Notes under the pieces: model-generated | What the model was told of the DNA's origin: nothing | What the model saw: only the letters and a program-made list of their open reading frames with translations | The model's database searches: none | In this document: one piece after another, positions 1 to 6,982 of the stretch | Position numbering within the stretch: position 1 is the stretch's first letter | Layout: each line of letters starts with the position of its first letter | Translations under genes and position numbers: made by a program | DNA from: Bacteroidales bacterium | Lineage (GTDB): Bacteria > Bacteroidota > Bacteroidia > Bacteroidales > UBA1556 | Direction: 5' to 3' | DNA: 6,982 nt | NCBI GenBank assembly: GCA_029939445.1 | Contig: JAOZSY010000019.1 | Span: 1-6,982 of the forward strand

Positions 1-1564
1 CTCTTTTCAGACCAGTACCAACAAAACCCTCTTCACGATTTACATAAAGTTTAGCGTTATCAACAGCCACTGCAGCTGCATTTATACTATCAAAACTAGC
101 AAGTTCGGTTTTACGCTCACGTCCTTTACCATATTTCTGTTTTATACGTTTAAAATAAGCAATCGTATAATCAACAATATTAGCCAAATGATGGTTCACT
201 TCCTCAATCTCATCCTCTAGAGCCTTTATTATCTCATCAGCCTTAAATTCATTATATTTAGATATTCTCTTAATACGAATCTCTGTTAGCTTTTCAATAT
301 CTTCACGAACAACTTCTCTATTTAGATTTTTCTTATAAGGATCTAAAGCTTTATCAATATTATCTATAGCTTCCTCAAAACTCTCTGCCTCTTCAATTTG
401 TCGATAAAGCCTTTCACGAATAAATATTTTTTCTAATGAAGAGAAATGCCATTTTTCTAATAGCTCATTCTTACGAATTTGAAGCTCTAACTTTAGTAAG
501 CCTAGAGTTTGGTCTGTAGAACGCCTAAGTATCTCCTTCATGCCAATAAACACAGGCTTATCGTTAGAGATTACAGTACAGTTGGGAGCTATGGAATCCT
601 CACAAAGGGTAAACGCAAATAAAGCATCGATAGTTTGATCAGGAGACACTCTTGGTCCTAAGTGAATAATAATTTCAACATTTTCGGCAGTATTATCTTC
701 AATCTTTTTAATCTTAATTTTGCCTTTTTCGTTAGCAGAAATTATGGATTCGATAAGACGGCCAGTATCCGTGCCAAATGGAACTTCTGTAATAATAAGA
801 CTTTTAGTATCGCGCTTGCTAATACGAGCTCTAACACGAACTCTACCACCACGCAAGCCATCATTATATTTGCTGACATCAGCAATACCACCTGTAATAA
901 AATCAGGATATATTTGGAATGAGCGTCCCTTAAGATGCTTTATGGATGCATCAATAAGTTCATTAAAGTTATGAGGAAGGATTTTTGAAGCCAAGCCAAC
1001 AGCAATACCTTCTACACCCATCATAAGAGTCATTGGAAATTTTACTGGAAGAAATTCTGGCTCACGGTTTCTACCATCGTAAGACATTTCCCATTTTGTA
1101 GTTTTAGGATTAAAAACTACTTCAAGAGCAAATTTACTTAATCGGGCTTCGATATAACGAGGCGCTGCAGCAGAATCTCCAGTAAGAATATTTCCCCAGT
1201 TACCCTGAGTTTCTACTAGCAAGTCCTTTTGACCCATTTGAACCAAAGCACCACCAATTGAGGAATCGCCATGGGGGTGATATTTCATAGTATTACCAAT
1301 AACATTGGCTACCTTATTGAATCTACCATCATCAAGCTCACGCATAGAATGCAAAATACGACGCTGAACAGGCTTAAAACCATCTCGCACATCTGGAACT
1401 GCACGTTCTAGAATTACATAAGATGCATAATCTAAAAACCAATCTTCATACAAACCAGTTAGAGTAGTCGTAGTTGCAATTGCATTATCTGTTTTATCAG
1501 TTGCTGCAGCTACTTCCTTTTTTTTATTTTGTTCCTCTTCATGAGTTGTAATATCCTCTTCCAT
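1..1564 (-). CDS. parC: DNA topoisomerase IV subunit A (ParC/GyrA family), 3' end cut off by the window
   Basis: This is the DNA-cutting subunit of a type IIA topoisomerase, which pairs with ParE to separate and relax chromosomes in the cytoplasm. From the ATG at 1562-1564 the frame stays open to base 1, giving 521 residues; the family in this phylum is usually over 850, so the C-terminal DNA-wrapping domain lies outside. Residues 1-38 are a charged, low-complexity leader. The breakage-reunion domain follows: YASYVILERAVPDVRDG (46-62), the quinolone-region motif HPHGDSSIGGALV (96-108), and the catalytic tyrosine Y137 in AAAPRYIEARL with R136 before it. A charged, probably coiled-coil region covers about 365-480, followed by YGKGRERKTEL. 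The motif wording fits the Bacteroidota ParC group better than GyrA, though databases often label it 'gyrase/topoisomerase IV subunit A'. G105 replaces the usual acidic residue. The start lies 10 bases after the upstream gene's stop with no clear ribosome binding site, so translational coupling is likely. Confidence 0.93.
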   Translation of the reverse strand, partial: MEEDITTHEEEQNKKKEVAAATDKTDNAIATTTTLTGLYEDWFLDYASYVILERAVPDVRDGFKPVQRRILHSMRELDDGRFNKVANVIGNTMKYHPHGDSSIGGALVQMGQKDLLVETQGNWGNILTGDSAAAPRYIEARLSKFALEVVFNPKTTKWEMSYDGRNREPEFLPVKFPMTLMMGVEGIAVGLASKILPHNFNELIDASIKHLKGRSFQIYPDFITGGIADVSKYNDGLRGGRVRVRARISKRDTKSLIITEVPFGTDTGRLIESIISANEKGKIKIKKIEDNTAENVEIIIHLGPRVSPDQTIDALFAFTLCEDSIAPNCTVISNDKPVFIGMKEILRRSTDQTLGLLKLELQIRKNELLEKWHFSSLEKIFIRERLYRQIEEAESFEEAIDNIDKALDPYKKNLNREVVREDIEKLTEIRIKRISKYNEFKADEIIKALEDEIEEVNHHLANIVDYTIAYFKRIKQKYGKGRERKTELASFDSINAAAVAVDNAKLYVNREEGFVGTGLKR

Positions 1565-1574
1565 AGTAATAATT

Positions 1575-3632
1575 CTATTTGCTAAACCTTAACAAAAATA
1601 ATTCAAATATTAAAAACATTAATGCTAAAATGATAAATAGTTTCCACAATTTTATACCATTATTAATATCATCAATTTGCTCAATAATATTACTTTTTAC
1701 AACATCCATAATTCTTACATTATCAAGCTTCAATTCCAACAACTTAATGTCTATTTCGTCAATTTTATAATAATCTAAAAACGATTCTGTTCTATCATAA
1801 TTAAAACTATATACTGCTTTTTGTATCCCATTTTCTAATAAACGATATGAGCCTACATCATTAGGATTTTGTTCAAAGCTTAGCATTAGTTGGCCTATTA
1901 AATTTCTATACTCCGGTATAAACTCAACAGAATCAGTATAATGCCTCATTAATAATTCATTAAAAGAAGTACTGATGCCTACATCAGAAACCACTTCTGA
2001 ACTAGTGCCAAGCGTTAGATATACACTATTAGCATTATTTACTCTTCTAATAATATTATACATTATTGGTACAAAAACAGCATGCGAAGAGAAATTACTA
2101 TTTACAGCTTCTATTGATGTAAAAAAACTATAAAAACTCCCTCCTTTTGTACTATAACGAGACACAATTGGGACTTTAGCTTCATTAGAAATTAACAATG
2201 TAATACTTGATTGCCTAACTTTACTCATTGAAAATACATTCTTAAAATACGGCAAATCTGTGTTATAATTAATAGCCTTTTTACCTTTCCTTTTTTCAAA
2301 AATATCTGAAAATTCTTCACTCTGCAAATCTATATACTGCATACTTCGCTTTATTGAATCTATTCCTTTTGCCAATGGCAAATCAAAATATCTAAATGCA
2401 GTATTTATTTCATCAATCGTATTATGCGAACTTGGCAATAGTATCACCGAATTTCCTTTAACAACGAATTGCTTCAACTCCGATAATAATCCTGAAGGAT
2501 ACTCTGACAGTGAATTCAAAATAATAGTAGAATATAAAGAAAAATCTGAAAAATTAATTCCATTTTCCGAGATAAAACAAGCATTAAAAGAACTATCTGT
2601 TTTCAATAAAGTATTCAAATCTGTATTCGCATTTTTAGAACTTATGCAAAGCACATCAACAACTTTCTGAATAGAGTAAGAAAAATAAAAATCATCGTCA
2701 TAAACTACTGGATAATCATCGATATGTATATATGCATCATAAAAACCTATGGTATCCATTTTAATATTAAAACTTGCTTTATATTCAGAGTAAGCGTCAA
2801 TATTAACCGACAAAACTGACCTCTTCTTCTCTCCTATATACAAACTTACAGCAAGATCTTCAATAGCATCATTAGACTGATTATTTAGTTCAAACTCTAT
2901 AACAAAGCTCTGTCCAACCTGCAATATTGGCTCATCAATCCAAACCGAATCAATAAATACATTAGCTTGGCTTATTGACTGCAAGGGAATAAGATTTATA
3001 CTTAAAAGTGAATCTATGTTCCAAGCACTAAAATTTGATTGTGTTTTTTGAAAATCTGATATAAGATATAGCTCTTGATACATACTTGTCTCTTTATCCT
3101 CAATAATCAACGATGGTAGTGTATTAAAATTCACACTTGATTTCTCTATGTAAATATTATCAAGTTGATCAAGAAACGCCTCTCTACTAACATAGTATCT
3201 AGAAAAAGAAAACTTATTATTTGTAAGCAAACGAAACTTATCAGAAGGTTTATAGCTATTGGCAATTTTACGAGCAATAAGTCGCCCTTGCTCAAATAAG
3301 CTTCCTTCCAAACCTCTTGCCCCCATACTAAAGCTATTGTCTAGAAAAACATTTACAAAGCTAGTATTTACATTAGACTTCTTGGTTTCGTCAGCAGGAA
3401 TATAAGGCCCAGCAAAAGCAATTACTAATGCCGCAATAAATAACATCCTCAACACCATTATAAGCAAGTGTTTCCATTGAGAATGCCTCTTACTTTGCTG
3501 TTGCACATTTTTTAAAAAAGCAACATTGGTAAAATACACCTTCTTAAACTTCTTAAAATTAAAAAGATGTATAATAATCGGTATTGCTATTGCAAAAAGA
3601 CCGTAAAGTATATTTGGGTTGTAAAATTGCAC
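1575..3632 (-). CDS. BatA-domain, von Willebrand factor A-like membrane protein of unknown role
   Basis: This 685-residue protein is predicted to sit in the inner membrane. The N-terminus matches the BatA/aerotolerance-regulator double-membrane domain: segments at about 6-23 (with IPIIIHLFNFKKFKKV) and 56-76, separated by a basic loop. A von Willebrand A-like region follows, with a MIDAS-type D-x-S-x-S at D98, S100 and S102 and a strand ending ISDFQ near 190-194; the rest of the metal site is not obvious. Residues about 215-315 look like an Ig-like (CARDB-type) beta domain. Residues about 325-530 resemble the glutamine-amidotransferase-like fold seen in such proteins, without a recognisable catalytic triad. 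A last membrane segment covers about 664-681, with a short basic tail. The start is GTG at 3630-3632: an in-frame TAG lies at 3642-3644, no ATG falls between, and the family begins exactly here. No MoxR, batB, batC or batD neighbour is present, so this is the orphan form. The precise function is unknown. It probably shares an mRNA with parC. Confidence 0.85.
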   Translation of the reverse strand: MQFYNPNILYGLFAIAIPIIIHLFNFKKFKKVYFTNVAFLKNVQQQSKRHSQWKHLLIMVLRMLFIAALVIAFAGPYIPADETKKSNVNTSFVNVFLDNSFSMGARGLEGSLFEQGRLIARKIANSYKPSDKFRLLTNNKFSFSRYYVSREAFLDQLDNIYIEKSSVNFNTLPSLIIEDKETSMYQELYLISDFQKTQSNFSAWNIDSLLSINLIPLQSISQANVFIDSVWIDEPILQVGQSFVIEFELNNQSNDAIEDLAVSLYIGEKKRSVLSVNIDAYSEYKASFNIKMDTIGFYDAYIHIDDYPVVYDDDFYFSYSIQKVVDVLCISSKNANTDLNTLLKTDSSFNACFISENGINFSDFSLYSTIILNSLSEYPSGLLSELKQFVVKGNSVILLPSSHNTIDEINTAFRYFDLPLAKGIDSIKRSMQYIDLQSEEFSDIFEKRKGKKAINYNTDLPYFKNVFSMSKVRQSSITLLISNEAKVPIVSRYSTKGGSFYSFFTSIEAVNSNFSSHAVFVPIMYNIIRRVNNANSVYLTLGTSSEVVSDVGISTSFNELLMRHYTDSVEFIPEYRNLIGQLMLSFEQNPNDVGSYRLLENGIQKAVYSFNYDRTESFLDYYKIDEIDIKLLELKLDNVRIMDVVKSNIIEQIDDINNGIKLWKLFIILALMFLIFELFLLRFSK

Positions 3633-3677
3633 TATCGATATCTATTGTATGTAAACTATAATTTAAGAATTTCGCCT

Positions 3678-3716
3678 CTTTATCCTTCTCCTTTATCCTT
3701 CTCCTTTATCCTTCCT
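3678..3716. repeat. Three tandem copies of a 13-bp unit
   Basis: The plus-strand unit CTTTATCCTTCTC occurs exactly at 3678-3690 and 3691-3703. A third copy at 3704-3716 matches in the first 11 bases. Read on the coding strand the unit is GAGAAGGATAAAG, purine-only apart from one T. The third copy contains the TAA stop of the DUF368 gene (3706-3708), so its last residues (GEKEG) are partly repeat-encoded. The other two copies fill about a third of the spacer before the BatA-domain gene. The purine-rich GGAG cores resemble ribosome binding sites but end about 46 bases before the GTG, too far to act as one. It is most simply explained by slipped-strand duplication. Confidence 0.9.
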
Positions 3717-4608
3717 TCTCTCCAGCTTTCAACTCCATAAGCCAAATACTTGCAATACCTGAAATAATAATAACAAAAGCTATGAAGAATTCATTATTTA
3801 ATTCAGGAATAAAATAATCGTAACCTATTACTTTTATTTTACCACTAAAGGATTGTTCAATGGCATTTTTCCAAGGCCAAATAATACCAAGGCTACCAAG
3901 AATAAAACCAGTAAGAACAGCAATAGTAATATCTTTAAACTTTTTGAACAACCAAGAAAGAAGGTGCGAAAAAGCAACCAATCCAATACCAGCACCAATT
4001 CCAACAGGGATAAGAATATCAAATCTCATATTAGAGATTGCCTCAATAGCAACAAGTTGATAATTACCCATAAGTATTAGTACATACGAGCCCGAAAGGC
4101 CTGGCAAAATCATGGAGCAGATGGCTACAACGCCACAAGCTACAAGATAAATTGGATTCTCGCTTTGGGATGCAGGAGTCATAAATGTCATTGTAATTGC
4201 AAGCGATGCTCCAATGGTAAAACTAATAATTACTCCTAAAGTCCATTTTTCGATGGTGCGCCCAACAAAATATATTGATGCTAGAATTAGTCCAAAAAAG
4301 AATGACCATAAATAAACAGGATAAAACTCAAATAAGTACTCAAATAGTTTTGCAATACCTATAATTGCAACTCCAACGCCTATAAATAAAGACACGATAA
4401 ATGCCAAGTCGGTATATTGGGCAAAACCTTTAAAATCGCCTTTAAACAATAGTTTAACTGCTTTAATATCGAAGGATTTTATTGCGTTAATTAAACGCTC
4501 GAAGATTCCTGTAATTAGAGCTATTGTACCACCTGATACTCCTGGGATTACATTAGCTATTCCCATTGCCATTCCTTTAATCGCAATGATTATATATTGT
4601 TTTAGCAT
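3706..4608 (-). CDS. popT: DUF368 (PopT-type) undecaprenyl-phosphate translocase
   Basis: This 300-residue polytopic inner-membrane protein belongs to the DUF368 family. Members have been shown to return the lipid carrier undecaprenyl phosphate across the cytoplasmic membrane, recycling it for peptidoglycan and other envelope polymers; that role is transferred here from the family. Both family signatures are visible: GMAMGIANVIPGVSGGTIAL (12-31) near the N-terminus and the related ILPGLSGSYVLILMGNYQ (167-184) in the second half. The pair fits an inverted-repeat fold with two re-entrant segments. Hydrophobic stretches lie at about 68-90, 97-116, 123-143, 153-183, 198-222, 227-244 and 274-290. 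The length is normal and nothing appears broken. The ATG at 4606-4608 is the natural start, two residues before the conserved hydrophobic N-terminus; its leader is A-rich without a strong Shine-Dalgarno. A promoter-like element lies about 40 bases upstream. The stop codon falls inside a tandem repeat. The BatA-domain gene follows after 73 bases. Confidence 0.92.
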   Translation of the reverse strand: MLKQYIIIAIKGMAMGIANVIPGVSGGTIALITGIFERLINAIKSFDIKAVKLLFKGDFKGFAQYTDLAFIVSLFIGVGVAIIGIAKLFEYLFEFYPVYLWSFFFGLILASIYFVGRTIEKWTLGVIISFTIGASLAITMTFMTPASQSENPIYLVACGVVAICSMILPGLSGSYVLILMGNYQLVAIEAISNMRFDILIPVGIGAGIGLVAFSHLLSWLFKKFKDITIAVLTGFILGSLGIIWPWKNAIEQSFSGKIKVIGYDYFIPELNNEFFIAFVIIISGIASIWLMELKAGEKEG

Positions 4609-4646
4609 TATTTTCTTATTGATTATCTATTAGTTTTTCTAGCCTA

Positions 4647-4654
4647 CAAATGTA
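4647..4654 (-). promoter_or_regulatory. Bacteroidota-type -7 promoter element for the DUF368 gene
   Basis: On the minus strand this reads TACATTTG, a full match to the TAnnTTTG -7 element used by the primary sigma factor of this phylum. Transcription would start near position 4640 and leave an untranslated leader of roughly 30 bases before the ATG at 4608. The matching -33 element (TTTG or TTG) is not clear; the upstream DNA is mostly A tracts. Eight-base matches can arise by chance in AT-rich DNA, but the site lies in the right spacer, on the right strand and at the right distance. Confidence 0.55.
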
Positions 4655-4690
4655 CATTATTTTTTTTCACTTATTTTTTATTTCAGTGAT

Positions 4691-4719
4691 AAAGAAAAAT
4701 AATGAGGATTCTATTATTT
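4691..4719 (-). terminator. Possible weak terminator after uvrA
   Basis: On the minus strand AAATAAT (4713-4719) pairs perfectly with ATTATTT (4697-4703) across a 9-base loop, followed by a T-rich tail (TTCTTT, 4691-4696). It lies about 47 bases after the uvrA stop and before the next promoter element, where a terminator would be expected. The stem is only 7 A-T pairs, so it is weak, and such hairpins are common in AT-rich DNA. The rest of the 4609-4765 spacer holds A/T tracts and no gene. Confidence 0.25.
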
Positions 4720-4765
4720 AAGGAATATTTTTTTTATTTTCTTAGTTTAAAGGGAGAATAAATAG

Positions 4766-6979
4766 TTATAATTTATCAATTATATACTTTGCTGTATACG
4801 AATCTTTATTTTTAACTAAATCCTCTGGCGTTCCTTCAAAAAGAACATTTCCACCCTGGACACCGCCTTCCAGCCCTATATCAATTATCCAATCAGCACA
4901 TTTAATAAATTCTTGATTATGCTCTATAATTATAAGGCTATGACCAATTCTTATTAGTTCTGTCATAGCATTATACAGTTTAAGTATATCATGAAAATGA
5001 AGTCCTGTGGTTGGCTCATCAAAAATAAACATAATTCGCTCAGAGGTTTTTCCTTTTGATAAGAAAGACGCTAGCTTTATCCTTTGCGCTTCACCACCAC
5101 TGAGCGTATTTGATGGTTGCCCTAATTTCACATAGCCCATTCCCACATCTTTAAGCACACTAAGTTTTTCTGCTATCTTGGCTTCAGTACGCCCACCTTT
5201 CACTTCTGCAAAGAACGCGTAAGCGTCATCCACAGTCATTTCCAGAACGTCAGAAATACTTTTATCCTTATACTTTACATCCAATGTTTCGGATTTAAAG
5301 CGTGTAGCGTCACAATGCTCACACGGCAACAATATATCTGCCATAAACTGCATTTCTACTCTTATGCTTCCATCTCCCTTGCAAACCTCACATCTACCAC
5401 CCTCAACATTAAAAGAGAAGAACCCTGCCTTATATCCTCTTACTTTCGATAGCTTTTGATTTGCAAAAAGGCTTCTAATTTCATCATAAGCTTTAATATA
5501 GGTTACAGGATTGGAGCGAGAAGATCTTCCTATAGGGTTTTGATCTATCAGTTCTATACTAGAAATACGATTATAATCTCCCTTTAGTTCACCAAATTTT
5601 CCAGTTTTATCAGCATGATCGCCAATTACCTTTTTTAAAGCAGGGTATAACACTCCTTTCACAAGAGTAGTTTTTCCAGAACCACTAACTCCAGTTACCA
5701 AAGTCATGGTATTTAAAGGAAATTTTACGCTAATATTCTTAAGATTATTTTCTTCAGCATTTGTAACTTCAATATATTGATTCCATTTTCTACGAATTGT
5801 GGGAATAGGAATTTTTAAATCACCACGCAAATACTTTGCAGTAAGAGTATTTGCCTTTTTTACCATTGATTTATAATCACCTTCATAAACCACTTCACCA
5901 CCATTTCTACCAGCTTCTGGACCAATATCTATAATATAATCTGCGGCTTTCATAATATCTTCATCATGCTCTACCACAATAACTGTATTACCAATATCCC
6001 TAAGCTTTTTTAGTACTTTTATTAGGCGTTGATTATCGCGAGGATGCAAACCAATACTTGGCTCGTCAAGAATATATAAAGAGCCAACGAGGCTACTTCC
6101 CAAGCTAGTAGCAAGATTTATCCTTTGGGATTCTCCTCCCGAAAGTGTTGCAGATTTACGATTTAGTGTAATATATGGTAAACCCACATCACATAAAACT
6201 TTCAAACGGTTTTTTATCTCAATTAATAAGCGCTCACTTACTTTAGTATCATTTTCATCTAGCTCTATATTTGTAAAAAAATCAAGAGCATCATCAATAG
6301 ACATCAATACAATATCTACTATATTCTTGCCATCAATTTTTACATAATTAGTTTCTTTACGCACTCGCGTACCTCTGCATTCGGAGCATACAGTTCTTCC
6401 TCGATATCGAGAAAGCATAACTCTATACTGAATCTTATAACTATTCTGCTCTACTTCGGCAAAAAAACTATCAATTCCATCAAAGTATTTATTTCCTGAC
6501 CACAATAGAGCATATTCTTTATCAGAAAGTTCATTTATAGGTCTATGTATCGGGAAATTAAATTTAGAGGCACTCATTATTAGTTTATCCTTCCAAATGC
6601 CCATCTTTTCACCTTTCCAACACGAAATAGCTCCCTCATAAACAGATAATCGCTTATTAGGAATTACCAAATCAGCGTCGATATCGATAATAGTACCATG
6701 ACCTTCGCACCTTTTACAAGCACCATAAGGATTATTAAAACTAAAAAAATCTACACTTGGGTCTTCAAATTCCTCACCATCAAGTTCAAACTTATTGGAG
6801 AAATACTTACTATTCCAAACGTCATCTATATACGAAAACAAATAACACTCACCATGTCCTTCATAGAATGCTGATTGCGTAGAATCAGCAATACGAGCAT
6901 CATTATTTTCACCATTTATAGCAGCAAGTCTATCAACAACAATAAAACAATCTTGGCTTTTACAAGAAGCATCTATATT
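4766..6979 (-). CDS. uvrA: UvrA, ABC-type excision nuclease subunit A, N-terminal part missing
   Basis: UvrA finds damaged DNA and loads UvrB in nucleotide excision repair. The frame encodes 737 residues, numbered here from the codon at 6979; the family is about 930-950, so roughly the first 200, including the first Walker A, are absent. Visible in order: the end of the UvrB-binding region (FIVVDRL, 12-18; RIADSTQSAF, 29-38), zinc-module cysteines C88/C91, an insertion-domain CSEC (198/201), LSGGESQR (279-286), Walker B D305/E306, the second Walker A GVSGSGKT (430-437), the C-terminal zinc module (C530, C533, C553, C556), LSGGEAQR (626-633), and Walker B D654/E655. The second ATPase half and its signatures are intact. 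The first cysteine pair of the N-terminal zinc module is replaced by SNKF (61-64). An in-frame TAA occupies the window's last three bases. The first start-like codon is TTG at 6839-6841, but homology clearly continues upstream, so it is not the real start. The gene is either cut at the window edge or broken there. Confidence 0.93.
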   Translation of the reverse strand, partial: NIDASCKSQDCFIVVDRLAAINGENNDARIADSTQSAFYEGHGECYLFSYIDDVWNSKYFSNKFELDGEEFEDPSVDFFSFNNPYGACKRCEGHGTIIDIDADLVIPNKRLSVYEGAISCWKGEKMGIWKDKLIMSASKFNFPIHRPINELSDKEYALLWSGNKYFDGIDSFFAEVEQNSYKIQYRVMLSRYRGRTVCSECRGTRVRKETNYVKIDGKNIVDIVLMSIDDALDFFTNIELDENDTKVSERLLIEIKNRLKVLCDVGLPYITLNRKSATLSGGESQRINLATSLGSSLVGSLYILDEPSIGLHPRDNQRLIKVLKKLRDIGNTVIVVEHDEDIMKAADYIIDIGPEAGRNGGEVVYEGDYKSMVKKANTLTAKYLRGDLKIPIPTIRRKWNQYIEVTNAEENNLKNISVKFPLNTMTLVTGVSGSGKTTLVKGVLYPALKKVIGDHADKTGKFGELKGDYNRISSIELIDQNPIGRSSRSNPVTYIKAYDEIRSLFANQKLSKVRGYKAGFFSFNVEGGRCEVCKGDGSIRVEMQFMADILLPCEHCDATRFKSETLDVKYKDKSISDVLEMTVDDAYAFFAEVKGGRTEAKIAEKLSVLKDVGMGYVKLGQPSNTLSGGEAQRIKLASFLSKGKTSERIMFIFDEPTTGLHFHDILKLYNAMTELIRIGHSLIIIEHNQEFIKCADWIIDIGLEGGVQGGNVLFEGTPEDLVKNKDSYTAKYIIDKL

Positions 6980-6982
6980 TTA
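6980..6982 (-). other. In-frame TAA directly before the readable uvrA frame, at the window edge
   Basis: Read on the minus strand, the first codon of the window in the uvrA frame is TAA, followed by AAT ATA GAT. The UvrA-like sequence starting a few codons later belongs to the middle of the protein, so a stop here would split the gene. The other two minus-strand frames also meet stops within the first 23 bases (TAG at bases 8-10, TAA at bases 21-23 from the edge). Continuity would therefore need an insertion or deletion very close to the edge. An error in the AAAA run of a sequence end, a true frameshift, or a real nonsense mutation are all possible. The bases beyond the window would decide. 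Confidence 0.6.

Noticed and set aside
662..974. Two plus-strand open frames of about 85 codons
   Set aside because: They lie entirely inside parC on the opposite strand, match no family I recognise, have Asn/Thr/Ser-rich or otherwise odd composition, and the parC frame is conserved throughout.
1579..1770. Plus-strand open frame of 63 codons rich in Asn, Ser and Ile
   Set aside because: It is antisense to the C-terminal membrane segment of the BatA-domain protein; its composition is what reversed AT-rich coding DNA gives.
3633..3642. Palindromes TATCGATA and GATATC just upstream of the GTG start
   Set aside because: Each is only 6-8 bases in AT-rich DNA, with no second site or pairing regulator nearby; chance is the better explanation.
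3682..3708. Purine-rich GGAG sequences as the ribosome binding site of the BatA-domain gene
   Set aside because: They end about 46 bases or more before the GTG, far outside the working distance, and are better explained as part of the 13-bp tandem repeat.
3834..4080. Overlapping short open frames on both strands inside the DUF368 gene
   Set aside because: They shadow the conserved DUF368 frame, including its membrane segments. The leucine-rich minus-strand one is simply the hydrophobic code read in another frame.
6839..6841. TTG as the start codon of a short 691-residue UvrA
   Set aside because: Clear UvrA homology (FIVVDRL, RIADSTQSAF, EGHGEC) continues in the same frame for 46 codons upstream, so TTG is internal. 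It would matter only if the gene really is broken at the edge.
1..6982. CRISPR array, insertion sequence, tRNA/rRNA gene, toxin-antitoxin pair or defence system
   Set aside because: About 95 percent of the window is covered by four conserved housekeeping-type genes on one strand. The spacers are 10, 73 and 157 bases and hold no spaced repeats, terminal inverted repeats or RNA-like folds.

Overview
The window looks like ordinary chromosomal DNA from an AT-rich member of the Bacteroidota. The evidence is the Bacteroidota-style topoisomerase IV subunit A (motif APRYIEARLSKFALEVVFNP), a UvrA with the FSNKFELDG / FFSFNNPYGACKRC pattern of that phylum, a stand-alone BatA-domain membrane protein, weak or absent Shine-Dalgarno sequences, and one good match to the phylum's -7 promoter element (TAnnTTTG). 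Family and phylum assignments rest on recognition of the protein sequences, because no database search was possible.

All four genes lie on the minus strand. In transcription order, from high to low coordinates: (1) uvrA, 4766-6979, nucleotide excision repair, with its 5' part missing and an in-frame TAA in the last three bases of the window; (2) a 157-base AT-rich spacer with a weak hairpin and a TACATTTG promoter element; (3) a DUF368/PopT-type undecaprenyl-phosphate translocase, 3706-4608; (4) a 73-base spacer holding three tandem copies of a 13-bp unit that runs over the translocase stop codon; (5) a 685-residue BatA-domain/von Willebrand-A-like membrane protein with a GTG start, 1575-3632; (6) only 10 bases later, parC (topoisomerase IV subunit A), running off the low end of the window.

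The genes are a mix of housekeeping functions: DNA repair, lipid-carrier recycling for envelope polymers, an envelope protein of unknown role, and chromosome decatenation. The translocase, BatA-domain and parC genes could share a transcript starting near position 4640. The batA-parC pair is the tightest link. Nothing suggests that the four products act together.

I found no mobile element, CRISPR array, RNA gene, toxin-antitoxin pair or defence system, and no evidence for a new biological system. The points worth a second look are local: the stop at the uvrA edge, a glycine in place of the usual acidic residue in the quinolone-binding region of ParC, the 13-bp tandem repeat, and the orphan BatA gene joined to parC.
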